Of a DNA stretch of 64,000 bases, positions 15,677-24,289 are shown piece by piece (the first letter of the stretch is position 1; each line of letters opens with the position of its first letter). The position numbers were made by a program, and so were the translations under genes. The notes under the pieces are model-generated. The model saw only the letters and a program-made list of their open reading frames with translations. It ran no database searches and was not told the DNA's origin. This stretch comes from Marinilabiliales bacterium (lineage in GTDB: Bacteria > Bacteroidota > Bacteroidia > Bacteroidales > PUMT01). Where the stretch lies: positions 90,583 through 154,582 of the forward strand of contig REEN01000029.1 of assembly GCA_007695015.1 (NCBI GenBank), in the 5' to 3' direction.

Positions 15677-16783
15677 TTACCGGTCAACCCAGAAACCGGG
15701 AGGGTCAAAGAAAATCTTTCCGAAATCAGGTATATGATGCAGATCCTCTGTTTCCCTCAAAGGGTAGTAATCCTGCCATGGTGTCTCGACTACCACGAAG
15801 GTCTTCTTTGTGGCCCGCGATACTTCAAACAGACCCAGTGCCAGCCTGCCTGGATCGGATTCGCAATATATATTGGACGGAAGCTGCTTTGCCATCGGGT
15901 CAAAAAGCCTGCCCTCCGAACGGATCTGTCCGTGCGCCGAGTGGTAAAAACTCCAGGAGTCCTCATTAAGGGAGAAGAGGCTCAGGAGCAGTATTCTTCT
16001 GTGCGGGTCAAAATTTTGTTCCCTGTCGATATACATATCCTGTTCCCTCAGCGACATGAAGGCGACCTCATGGTTTCTCACAACGGCAGTCTCCTGTTCA
16101 AAGGCCTCAATATTTATATTTATATTATCGGGCATGTACAGCTTCTTCCATAAATAGTTCTGATGGTTGGCAAAGGTCTCGGTGTACAGCAAAAGGTATT
16201 GTGGAATAACCCTGAACAGCAGACGGTTATTGCTGCTGCCGCTGATGTCGGCTACTATTTCAAGTCCGTGTATCCTTTCGATGTAATATGTCCCCTGGTT
16301 TGACAGCACCAGCCTTTCCCTGTATGTATTCATTGCGATCAGGGTATCCATGGTAACAGGTTCAGGTAGTTGCTGTGGAGAAGAGAGGTAAACATGACCA
16401 TTGGAAGTGGTTATATGAAGAGTGTAACTCATCCCTTCAACGGCCCTCAGCGTGCTGTCCGAATAGTAACGCCCCGGTGCCTCTTCGCTGAATATGAACT
16501 GGTTGCCGGCATCATCAGCAACGATCACGGATGCTCCCTTTATATAATCAGGGATGCCTTCGTTTACTGGCGAATGCGGGTTGTCCGGATCACTTGTCTC
16601 GATCATCTCAATGCCGGTAAGCCTGATAAGATGGGGGCCGGGATGGTCTGACAGAAGCCCGTCAACGACTATCGCATCTTCAGCGATGTTTGGCACATGG
16701 TTGTATATCTCGCGGCAGGACGGCAGAACAGCCTGCAGGAGCATAACGGCAATTGAGGTGATATATAATATATATCTCTTCAT
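15677..16783 (-). CDS. DUF4249 family lipoprotein
   Basis: 368 residues with an N-terminal lipoprotein signal (SIAVMLLQAVLPSC, lipid Cys23). DUF4249 is recognised from EDAIVVDGLLSDHPGPHLIRLTG near the N-terminus, YIKGASVIVADDAGNQFIF, PGRYYSDSTLRAVEGMSYTLHI and a C-terminal region with conserved CR-type spacing. These proteins accompany TonB-dependent receptors as outer-membrane partners, similar in arrangement to SusD-like lipoproteins, but the function is not established. Its start overlaps the receptor's stop by one base, so the two are translationally coupled. Confidence 0.85.
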   Translation of the reverse strand: MKRYILYITSIAVMLLQAVLPSCREIYNHVPNIAEDAIVVDGLLSDHPGPHLIRLTGIEMIETSDPDNPHSPVNEGIPDYIKGASVIVADDAGNQFIFSEEAPGRYYSDSTLRAVEGMSYTLHITTSNGHVYLSSPQQLPEPVTMDTLIAMNTYRERLVLSNQGTYYIERIHGLEIVADISGSSNNRLLFRVIPQYLLLYTETFANHQNYLWKKLYMPDNININIEAFEQETAVVRNHEVAFMSLREQDMYIDREQNFDPHRRILLLSLFSLNEDSWSFYHSAHGQIRSEGRLFDPMAKQLPSNIYCESDPGRLALGLFEVSRATKKTFVVVETPWQDYYPLRETEDLHHIPDFGKIFFDPPGFWVDR

Positions 16784-19476
16784 CAGAAGGTGAAATTATA
16801 GGTGAGGGTAGGCAGTGGCCGCCCGATTATATAAAGTTTGTACAGGCTGAACAGGTTTGACCTTGAACCTGATGTCATGTCATTCCTCTCATAAAAGACC
16901 GAATAGGCATTCTTCCTGCCGTAAACATTGATAACAGAAAATGTCCAGTGTCCCTTGCCCCGCCTGTCGGTCCTCAGGTTTTCCAGCAGGGTCAGCGAAA
17001 GGTCAAGCCTGTGGTAGTCCGGCAGCCTGTAAGCGTTGCGGTCTGAATAGCGCACCAGCATGGTGTTTCCATGATAGAAATAAAGCTCCGGGAGGGTTAC
17101 CGGCCTTCCCGAGCTGTAGGCAAAGGTGCCGCCCAGGATCCACCTCCTGGTTATATTGTAATTAAGATTTGCAGAGAAGTCGTGTGGCTTGTCATAGTTT
17201 GAAGGGAAATACTCGTTGCGGTTAATTCTGTTTTCAGGGTGCTCCTCACCGGACCTTCTGATCGAAGCTGAAAGTGTGTAACTGGCCCATCCGGTCAGTC
17301 TCCCGCTGTTCTTCCTTGCATAGAGCTCGATACCGTAATTGTGCCCCTTTGCATTTATCAGGTCGGTCTCAGGTCTTTCGTTCAGTATGATCTGCGCACC
17401 TTCTTTGTACTCAGTTACATTGTAAAGCCTTTTATAGTAAAGCTCGACGGAAGTTTCAACACTGTTGTTGCTGAAATTCCTGAAGTATCCCAGCGCATAA
17501 TGGTCGCTTTTAAGGGGTTTGAGATGTGTGTCGCTTAGATTCCAGGTATCGGAGGGTGTAATTATTGATGTATTCGAGATCAGGTTGATATACTGGTGAA
17601 TTCTGTTATAGCTTGCTTTAACCGAGCTTTCCCCGTCAAGAATATACCTGACACCCAGCCTCGGTTCGGGGCCACCGTAGCTTTTTACGATCTCGTTGGC
17701 GCCAAAATGCAACGTGTCGGTTATTGAAGCTGTTGTCCGGGGCACCCCCTGTTCATAAAGGTAGACCGTTGCTTCACCAAGCCTGAAGTAACGGGAGTAC
17801 CTCAGGCCGGCTTCGATGCTGACCGACGGTGTAAGTGTAAAATTATCGCTCACGTAAGCTGCCAGTTCAACAGCCTGTCCGTTGTCAACTGCCACTGGGA
17901 TGATATCCGAACCGGGACCGTATGGGGTGAGGTTGCCGGGATCGGTATAATAATGGATTGCATTGAATCCGAATTCTATGTTGTGATCGGGATCGGGAAA
18001 GTACATGAAATTACTTTTAAGACTCCGGTAACTGATAGCCGAATTAAGGCGGTAAGCCGCCGATGGCCTCAACTCATCGCTTTCAATAACCTCGTAGTTG
18101 TAGTTGCTGAAACCTGCATTGATGCTGAATGAAATTTTTTCCCCGGCAATCGAGTTAAGCCTTATCGCCCCGAGTGTATTGCCGTAGGCATGATCGCTGT
18201 TCCCGGCAAATGCGAAGCGGTCGGCGCTGTTGTATCCGAAGATTGTGATTGTATTTTTCGGATTGATTGAAAAGGCCAGTGTACCGGTAAGATCGTAAAA
18301 CCCTGCTGAACTGTTCATGAGGTCCTCGTCGGGTATCCTGCCCAGTAGCCAGTCCGACCACGAGGTGCGCGCTCCTGCAGAAAAGATGATATTTTCAGAA
18401 AAAAGGGGGGTTTTAAGATGGGCCCTGCTGTTGAGCAGTCCGATCCCGCCGGTAAGGCTGGTGCCGGTTACATCATCCGGCCTGATCCTTATATCCATGA
18501 CTGATGCAGCCCTTTCCCCGTACCTGGCAGGGATACCTGCCTTTGTCATTGTCACGCCGGTTACCATGTCGGGGTTCACCACCGATGTAAGTCCGAAGAG
18601 ATGAGAGGAATTGAACAGGGGAACCTCCTCAAGCAGTACCAGGTTCTGGTCGGCACTGCCCCCGCGCACATTAAACCCGGTGCCGAATTCACCTACGGTT
18701 GATATACCGGGCAGCAGGCTCATGCTCCTGATAATATCCTGCTCTCCCATGCTTCCCGGCAGCTCCCTCAGCATTTTCGAGTCCAGGCTTATCATACTCA
18801 TCCTGGTGCGTGTGATATTTGACTCTGCCCTCTGTGCCATTATTGTGACCTCATCAAGCTGCAGGCTCTCCTCAAATAATTCGAAATCAAATTCTCCCGG
18901 ACTGTACAGATATAACCTGCGAGCTGAAGTCTCATAGCCTACAAAGCTGATACTGATCCGGTGTTCACCCGGAGGGAGGTTCAGGGAAAAGTGGCCGTCC
19001 GGTCCTGCCGGCACCCCCGTTCCTGATCTCTGACTGTATATGACAGCACCTGCAAGGGGTTCGCCGGTCTGACCGTCAGATATGGTGCCGTACAGGCTTA
19101 CAATTGGGAAGCGCCCGTATTCGAGAGGATTACCAATGGCAACGGTGGTTTCATCGGGGGTAGTGTGACGGGATGCCAGGTCACTGCCCGGTGCAAGGAC
19201 ATAGTAGTTGTCAATCCGGTAGACTGAGAGGTTATTGTTCCGGGAAAGTACTGATACTGCCCTCTCAATAGGCATTTCAAGGATTTCCGGTCCGGCTGCA
19301 CTTTCCAGCAGCCATTCCTGTCTGTAAAATATCCTGGTCGAGTGTTTTTCTTCAAGCAGTCTTATAAGCTCCTCCTGCCGGAGAGGTTCCTTCCCCGGGG
19401 TCTGTCCGGCAGCCTGTTCTCCCAGCAATGGACCCAACAGCAGCAACAGTGCCGCCAATTTAAAGGGGACTTTCAT
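16783..19476 (-). CDS. TonB-dependent outer-membrane receptor with STN and carboxypeptidase-like domains
   Basis: About 897 residues. Signal peptide KLAALLLLLGPLLGEQAAGQ; STN-like domain about residues 30-90 (LIRLLEEKHSTRIFYRQEWL...YRIDNYYVLAP); CarboxypepD_reg-like domain about 125-205 (LYGTISDGQTGEPLAGAVIYSQ...); plug about 220-330 (ITRTRMSMISLDSKMLRELPG, DIIRSMSLLPGIS, NVRGGSADQNLVLLEEVPLFN); then a beta-barrel ending in an aromatic terminal strand (LPTLTYNFTF). STN domains often serve in signalling to an anti-sigma factor, but none is adjacent. The frame extends to 19587, but Met at 19476 precedes a proper signal peptide, and a promoter element at 19519-19512 supports it. Ligand unknown. 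Confidence 0.88.
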   Translation of the reverse strand: MKVPFKLAALLLLLGPLLGEQAAGQTPGKEPLRQEELIRLLEEKHSTRIFYRQEWLLESAAGPEILEMPIERAVSVLSRNNNLSVYRIDNYYVLAPGSDLASRHTTPDETTVAIGNPLEYGRFPIVSLYGTISDGQTGEPLAGAVIYSQRSGTGVPAGPDGHFSLNLPPGEHRISISFVGYETSARRLYLYSPGEFDFELFEESLQLDEVTIMAQRAESNITRTRMSMISLDSKMLRELPGSMGEQDIIRSMSLLPGISTVGEFGTGFNVRGGSADQNLVLLEEVPLFNSSHLFGLTSVVNPDMVTGVTMTKAGIPARYGERAASVMDIRIRPDDVTGTSLTGGIGLLNSRAHLKTPLFSENIIFSAGARTSWSDWLLGRIPDEDLMNSSAGFYDLTGTLAFSINPKNTITIFGYNSADRFAFAGNSDHAYGNTLGAIRLNSIAGEKISFSINAGFSNYNYEVIESDELRPSAAYRLNSAISYRSLKSNFMYFPDPDHNIEFGFNAIHYYTDPGNLTPYGPGSDIIPVAVDNGQAVELAAYVSDNFTLTPSVSIEAGLRYSRYFRLGEATVYLYEQGVPRTTASITDTLHFGANEIVKSYGGPEPRLGVRYILDGESSVKASYNRIHQYINLISNTSIITPSDTWNLSDTHLKPLKSDHYALGYFRNFSNNSVETSVELYYKRLYNVTEYKEGAQIILNERPETDLINAKGHNYGIELYARKNSGRLTGWASYTLSASIRRSGEEHPENRINRNEYFPSNYDKPHDFSANLNYNITRRWILGGTFAYSSGRPVTLPELYFYHGNTMLVRYSDRNAYRLPDYHRLDLSLTLLENLRTDRRGKGHWTFSVINVYGRKNAYSVFYERNDMTSGSRSNLFSLYKLYIIGRPLPTLTYNFTF

Positions 19477-19511
19477 TAACTTCGGTGCTAAATTAATCAG
19501 GGCGGGATTTG

Positions 19512-19519
19512 CAAAACTA
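19512..19519 (-). promoter_or_regulatory. -7 promoter element for the TonB receptor operon
   Basis: Minus-strand TAGTTTTG matches TAnnTTTG and lies 36 bp upstream of the chosen start at 19476. It excludes the longer reading frame. No good -33 element is seen. Confidence 0.4.
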
Positions 19520-19534
19520 ATAAAAAAACTGACT

Positions 19535-20179
19535 TTAAACCCGGTTGCGGATATAAAAGTAACTTGTTTCTGATCCGGGATCATCATAGGTGTAAATATC
19601 CTTCCCGGAGAACCCTGCCATGAAATTAATCATTGCAAAATCACCGATACACATAGTGCTGTGCATTAGCATAGCCACCAGGGATGCCCATTGCATGAAC
19701 TGCTGGCCGGTTATTATAAAAGCAAAAAAGAAGAGGTTTATAACGATAAAGGGAAGGAATGCCACAATCATAAAATCATTCCTTCCGGCAACAAACCCCG
19801 GAGCACTGGCATAAAACAGCATCTGCCGGAGATCCATTCCATACCTGATCTTTCCTGCACCTGCTATCCGGTATGCCAGTCCGTGCAGCCCCTCATGAAA
19901 AGGGATGACAAACAGTATGCCGGCTGCTGTCCCTGCCAAAAGGCCCGTAAGATGTGCCCTCCACGGTATAACCTCATGAAACACATTGGCTGCAGTAATA
20001 GCGGTTATGATCAGCAGCAGGACAGAGTTGAAAATGTAGAAGGTGACAATAGGCCACCTGAACTTTTTTAGTTCTGCGGTGACAAATTCCACAATTTCGT
20101 CATGTTTGAGCGTTCTTACAAGACAATAGGTTTTGTCGTCCCGGAGCTGTTCAATTCCTGGTTTTTTGTTCTCCGTCAT
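19535..20179 (-). CDS. DUF3267 family membrane protein, putative zinc metalloprotease-like
   Basis: 214 residues with about four membrane segments (IVTFYIFNSVLLLIITAITAANVF, LTGLLAGTAAGILFVIPF, FMIVAFLPFIVINLFFFAFII, and QWASLVAMLMHSTMCIG). PFHEGLHGLAYRIAGAGKIRYG matches DUF3267; the HEGLH motif has the HExxH shape of zinc peptidases and is followed by PGFVAGRNDF and a later Asp in GDFAMINF. An intramembrane or membrane-anchored protease is plausible but not shown. It has its own promoter (20260-20230) and ends 59 bp before the TonB receptor start. Confidence 0.8.
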   Translation of the reverse strand: MTENKKPGIEQLRDDKTYCLVRTLKHDEIVEFVTAELKKFRWPIVTFYIFNSVLLLIITAITAANVFHEVIPWRAHLTGLLAGTAAGILFVIPFHEGLHGLAYRIAGAGKIRYGMDLRQMLFYASAPGFVAGRNDFMIVAFLPFIVINLFFFAFIITGQQFMQWASLVAMLMHSTMCIGDFAMINFMAGFSGKDIYTYDDPGSETSYFYIRNRV

Positions 20180-20229
20180 AAGATATACATTGATCCGCAG
20201 TTCATTTATGGGCTTAATGCAAACGGGAC

Positions 20230-20260
20230 CAAAAGTAATTAAACCTTTCCAACGATCAAA
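20230..20260 (-). promoter_or_regulatory. Promoter for the DUF3267 gene
   Basis: Minus-strand TTTG (20260-20257), 19-nt spacer and TACTTTTG (20237-20230) fit the Bacteroidota consensus exactly. The predicted leader is about 45 nt. Confidence 0.6.
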
Positions 20261-20423
20261 AAACAGTGATCAAATCGGGATATAATCACCTGGACTTTTG
20301 CGTCCCAGGATCACTGCCATATTATGTCAGCCCGGCCATGCTTCCCAGGACATTGCTGTCAGGGCCCATGCCGGAGAACCGTAAATTATTTTGCCTGCGG
20401 TTTTTTACCTGAATTAAAAAGAA

Positions 20424-20431
20424 TAATTTTG
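20424..20431 (+). promoter_or_regulatory. -7 promoter element for gpmI
   Basis: TAATTTTG, a full match to TAnnTTTG, 35 bp before the gpmI start. The expected upstream TTTG is replaced by a run of T, so the element is only half complete. Confidence 0.45.
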
Positions 20432-20465
20432 CAGGATATTTTTTAATGAGAGCATATAATAAATT

Positions 20466-21989
20466 ATGGAAAACAAAAGAACAATTCTGATTATACTTGA
20501 CGGGTGGGGTATCGGTGACAAGTCACGCTCCGACCTGATTTATAACTCCGACACTCCTGTAATGGACCGCCTTTCGGCAAAGTACCCTTTTTCAAGCCTG
20601 CATGCATCGGGTGAGAATGTTGGTCTGCCGGAGGGTCAGATGGGGAACTCCGAAGTCGGGCACCTCAATATCGGGGCAGGCAGGAGAGTTTACCAGGACC
20701 TTGTCAGGATAAACCTTGCAATTGAGGATGACAGCATATCTGATAATCCAGTACTCAAAGAGGCCATGGCATATGCAAAGGATAATGACAAGGCAGTGCA
20801 TTTTCTGGGACTGGTAAGTGACGGAGGAGTGCATTCATCCGACAGGCACCTTTACAAGCTTTGTGATATTACCGGTGAATACGGGCTTGACAAGGTATAT
20901 ATCCATGCTTTTACCGATGGCCGTGATACTGATCCGAAAAGCGGATACGGGTTTGTGAAAAACCTTCAGGATCATCTCGGAAAATCAAACGGGAGGATAG
21001 CATCGCTGGTTGGCAGGTATTATGCGATGGACAGGGACAAGAGATGGGAGAGGGTCAAGGAGGCCTATGACCTGCTTGTCGACGGTAAAGGAAAAAAATC
21101 GACCGACATTCTCAAATCGATTCAGGAGTCCTACGACGAAAACGTAACAGACGAATTCATCAGGCCAGTTGTTATGGTTGATGATTCAGGCGATCCCGTG
21201 GGAAATATCAGCCCTGATGATGTTGTAATATGCTTCAATTTCCGTACCGACAGGCTTAGGGAGATAACCATGGCGCTTACGCAGAAGGACTTTCCTGATC
21301 ACGATATGAAGACCATGCCGCTTCACTACGTTACAATGACCAGGTATGATGATACCTTCAGGGGTGTGAAGATTATGTTTGACAAGGAAAACCTCACCAA
21401 TACGATGGGGGAGATAGTTTCGGCAGCTGGCCTGAAGCAATTGCGGATAGCCGAAACCGAAAAATACGGCCACGTTACCTTCTTCTTCTCCGGCGGGCGT
21501 GAAAAGGAGTTTGAGAATGAGGAGAGAATACTTATCCCCTCACCAAAAGTAGCCACCTATGACCTTAAGCCTGAGATGAGCGCCCCTGAGGTTACTGATG
21601 CTGTTGTTACCGTGCTTAACAATAAGAAATTTGATTTTATCTGTCTCAATTTTGCAAACTGCGATATGGTCGGCCATTCGGGCGTCTATGAGTCCATCCG
21701 CAAAGCGGTCGAAACAGTGGACCGTTGCGTTGGCAGTGTTGTAAAGGCTGCCGCTGATAACGGCTACGAATGTATGATCATAGCCGACCACGGAAATGCC
21801 GACAATGCACTTAACAATGACGGATCGGTCAATACGGCGCATTCTCTGAACCCGGTGCCCTGCATTGTTGTATCTGACAGGTTCACAGCGGTAGAGGACG
21901 GGATACTTGCAGACGTCGCTCCCACCCTTCTGTATATGATGGGTTTGCCTGCTTCGGAAGAGATGACCGGTAAAGTTCTTGTGAAATGA
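20466..21989 (+). CDS. gpmI: 2,3-bisphosphoglycerate-independent phosphoglycerate mutase
   Basis: Interconverts 3- and 2-phosphoglycerate in glycolysis and gluconeogenesis with two manganese ions. Alkaline-phosphatase fold with [14 protein letters not shown] start ([11 protein letters not shown]), the phosphoserine nucleophile Ser62 in [40 protein letters not shown], and the metal ligands in [12 protein letters not shown] and [13 protein letters not shown]. 507 residues is the usual length. Its stop overlaps the next start (ATGA), so DUF3109 is translated from the same message. Confidence 0.97.
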   Translation: MENKRTILIILDGWGIGDKSRSDLIYNSDTPVMDRLSAKYPFSSLHASGENVGLPEGQMGNSEVGHLNIGAGRRVYQDLVRINLAIEDDSISDNPVLKEAMAYAKDNDKAVHFLGLVSDGGVHSSDRHLYKLCDITGEYGLDKVYIHAFTDGRDTDPKSGYGFVKNLQDHLGKSNGRIASLVGRYYAMDRDKRWERVKEAYDLLVDGKGKKSTDILKSIQESYDENVTDEFIRPVVMVDDSGDPVGNISPDDVVICFNFRTDRLREITMALTQKDFPDHDMKTMPLHYVTMTRYDDTFRGVKIMFDKENLTNTMGEIVSAAGLKQLRIAETEKYGHVTFFFSGGREKEFENEERILIPSPKVATYDLKPEMSAPEVTDAVVTVLNNKKFDFICLNFANCDMVGHSGVYESIRKAVETVDRCVGSVVKAAADNGYECMIIADHGNADNALNNDGSVNTAHSLNPVPCIVVSDRFTAVEDGILADVAPTLLYMMGLPASEEMTGKVLVK

Positions 21990-22573
21990 CCGGCATGCTG
22001 CAGACAGGTGATAAAGTACTGGCACTCTCATTGCTTGAAGAAAAATTTGTATGTAATCTTGAAAAATGCCTGGGAGCATGCTGTGTACAGGGAGATGCCG
22101 GAGCTCCCCTGCTGGATGATGAGCTGCCCCTTCTGGACAGTATTTTTCCGGTTCTTAAACCCTATTTGCGGAGCGAATCAGTGGCTGCTATCGAATCTGA
22201 AGGGACCTATGTGACTGACGAGAGTGACGGTGAGAAGGTAACGCCTCTTCTTGGCGGTAAAGAGTGCGTTTATGCTGTTTTCGATAATGGGATTGCCAGG
22301 TGTGCGATTGAGAAGGCCTGGTCAGAGGGTGCTGTTCCTTTCCGCAAACCGGTGTCATGCCATCTGTATCCTGTAAGGGTTAAGGAGTATGAGAGTTTTA
22401 CCGCTGTCAACTACGACCGGTGGCCGGTTTGCAAGCCTGCGATCGTCAATGGTGAAAAACTGGGAGTCCCGGTTTTTGCTTTCTGCAAAGAAGGCCTTTT
22501 GCGCAGGTTCGGGTCGGATTATTACCGTGAACTTGAAATAGCTGCTGCCACTTTTGCCGGAGGAAATGAATGA
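21986..22573 (+). CDS. DUF3109 family cysteine-rich protein
   Basis: 195 residues belonging to DUF3109, common in Bacteroidota and related to the YkgJ-type metal-binding proteins. Conserved cysteines are seen in [53 protein letters not shown] and WPVCKPA, so a zinc or iron-sulfur site is likely. No signal peptide, hence cytoplasmic. It is translationally coupled to gpmI; whether this reflects function is unknown. Confidence 0.85.
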   Translation: MTGMLQTGDKVLALSLLEEKFVCNLEKCLGACCVQGDAGAPLLDDELPLLDSIFPVLKPYLRSESVAAIESEGTYVTDESDGEKVTPLLGGKECVYAVFDNGIARCAIEKAWSEGAVPFRKPVSCHLYPVRVKEYESFTAVNYDRWPVCKPAIVNGEKLGVPVFAFCKEGLLRRFGSDYYRELEIAAATFAGGNE

Positions 22574-22609
22574 TGGTTTTTTTTGGTCGGCTTTTTAAGG
22601 TGGTTTGGT

Positions 22610-22617
22610 TATCTTTG
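22610..22617 (+). promoter_or_regulatory. -7 promoter element for the M20 peptidase
   Basis: TATCTTTG matches TAnnTTTG and lies 21 bp before the start. A TTTG at 22582-22585 is 24 nt upstream, slightly too far. Confidence 0.4.
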
Positions 22618-22638
22618 ACCTAAACTCATATAAATACC

Positions 22639-24012
22639 ATGGAAAATATTAATGTTTTTATTGAAAAAAACAAGGACCGGTTTCTTGATGAGCTGTTCGG
22701 TCTGATCAGGATCCCCTCAGTGAGCTCAAAAAGTGAGAATAAGCCGGACATGCAACGTGCAACCGAATATATCAAAAAGTCATTGCTGGAGGCCGGAGCC
22801 GATAATGCCGAGGTAATTGCTACGGACGGACACCCGGTTGTATATGCTGAAAAGATCACAGACCCTTCACTGCCTGTGGTCATGGTCTATGGTCACTATG
22901 ATGTACAACCGGCAGAACCTCTCGATCTCTGGAAATCTCCCCCGTTCGAGCCGGAGATACGTGACGGCAGGATATGGGGAAGGGGCTCTGATGACGACAA
23001 GGGCCAGCTGTTCATGCATGTAAAGGCATTTGAATACATGGTTAACAACGGGATATTGCCATGCAACGTGAAATTCATGATCGAGGGCGAGGAGGAGATC
23101 GGTTCTCCAAGCCTGGGAAAATTTTGTGAGGCGAATGCCGGTAAACTGAAGTCCGATGTCATCCTTGTGTCCGATACAAGCATGATCGGACGGGATGTGC
23201 CCTCAATTACCACCGGTTTGAGGGGGTTGAGCTATATGGAGGTTGAAGTAACAGGTCCGAACCGTGATCTTCATTCCGGTCTCTATGGCGGAGCTGTCGT
23301 GAATCCGGTAAATGCCCTTGCCAAAATGATAGCCTCACTTACCGATGAGAATGGCCGGATAACCATCCCCGGATTCTATGACGACGTTATTGAAGCCAGT
23401 GATGAGGAGCGAAAGGGAATGGCAGGAGCTCCCTTCGATGAAGAGCAGTACAAAAAAGAGATCGATGTGGATGAGCTTGGGGGGGAAGCGGGTTACTCGA
23501 CAATGGAACGGACCGGCACAAGGCCTTCGCTTGATGTTAATGGTATCTGGGGAGGATATACGGGCGAAGGAGCAAAAACCATCCTGCCCTCAAAAGCATA
23601 TGCAAAGATCTCAATGAGGCTTGTCCCCGACCAGGACTACCGTAAGGTGGATGAGATGTTCAAAGCCCACTTTGAGTCTATTGCACTGCCGGGTGTAAGG
23701 GTAAATGCAAGGCTTTTGCATGGGGGACAGGGTTATGTTTCTCCTGTTGATCATCCGGCCTACCGGGCAGCAAGCCAGGCTTATGAAGATACCTTCGGGA
23801 AAAAGCCGATTCCTTTCAGAAGCGGTGGGAGCATACCCATAATCAGTCTTTTTGAGAAGGTTCTCGGGGTAAAGTCTATCCTTATGGGATTCGGACTCGA
23901 GAGCGATGCAATACACTCACCCAATGAGAACTACCCCCTGTGGAATTTTTACAAAGGGATCGAGACCATTCCCCTGTTCTACAAATACTATATACAGGAA
24001 GTAAGGAAATAG
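22639..24012 (+). CDS. M20 family dipeptidase / metallo-hydrolase
   Basis: Zinc-dependent exopeptidase of the M20/M25/M40 group, 457 residues, cytoplasmic (no signal). Metal-binding segments: VVMVYGHYDVQPAEPLDLW (first His-Asp), GRGSDDDKGQL (bridging Asp), MIEGEEEIGSPSL (catalytic Glu and adjacent ligand), LVSDTSM, and the late His in GLESDAIHSPNE. A dimerisation/lid domain occupies about residues 195-350. Closest in layout to the CNDP-like dipeptidases (hydrolysing dipeptides), although deacylases in this family look similar. It has its own promoter and a strong terminator. Confidence 0.88.
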   Translation: MENINVFIEKNKDRFLDELFGLIRIPSVSSKSENKPDMQRATEYIKKSLLEAGADNAEVIATDGHPVVYAEKITDPSLPVVMVYGHYDVQPAEPLDLWKSPPFEPEIRDGRIWGRGSDDDKGQLFMHVKAFEYMVNNGILPCNVKFMIEGEEEIGSPSLGKFCEANAGKLKSDVILVSDTSMIGRDVPSITTGLRGLSYMEVEVTGPNRDLHSGLYGGAVVNPVNALAKMIASLTDENGRITIPGFYDDVIEASDEERKGMAGAPFDEEQYKKEIDVDELGGEAGYSTMERTGTRPSLDVNGIWGGYTGEGAKTILPSKAYAKISMRLVPDQDYRKVDEMFKAHFESIALPGVRVNARLLHGGQGYVSPVDHPAYRAASQAYEDTFGKKPIPFRSGGSIPIISLFEKVLGVKSILMGFGLESDAIHSPNENYPLWNFYKGIETIPLFYKYYIQEVRK

Positions 24013-24038
24013 ATAGAATAAGGTTATTATAAGATTTC

Positions 24039-24070
24039 AGCCGGTACCACATTTTTGGTACCGGCTTTTT
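24039..24070 (+). terminator. Terminator of the M20 peptidase gene
   Basis: AGCCGGTACC (24039-24048), 8-nt loop, GGTACCGGCT (24057-24066), then TTTT: a perfect 10-bp stem with a T tract. Confidence 0.9.
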
Positions 24071-24232
24071 GGTATTGCAAATTTCAGATGTTGTTATTGA
24101 CGAGAATTGTCGGGAAGCCCGAAAAAAGAAAAATAAGCACAATAAAGGGTCATAAAAGAGGGGGTGTGTACAAAAAAATAATAAAATAAATAGAAAAAAG
24201 AGAAAAAGCAGGGGGGTGTAAGAAAAAATATA

Positions 24233-24240
24233 TATATTTG
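24233..24240 (+). promoter_or_regulatory. -7 promoter element for type III glutamine synthetase
   Basis: TATATTTG, a full TAnnTTTG match, 50 bp before the start. Upstream (about 24108-24232) is a conspicuous purine-rich, A-tract-rich stretch that could act as an upstream activating element. Confidence 0.45.
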
Positions 24241-24289
24241 ACCCGAAAAACAATTTTGATTATTTGTATAATTTAAAAACAAACCGCTA

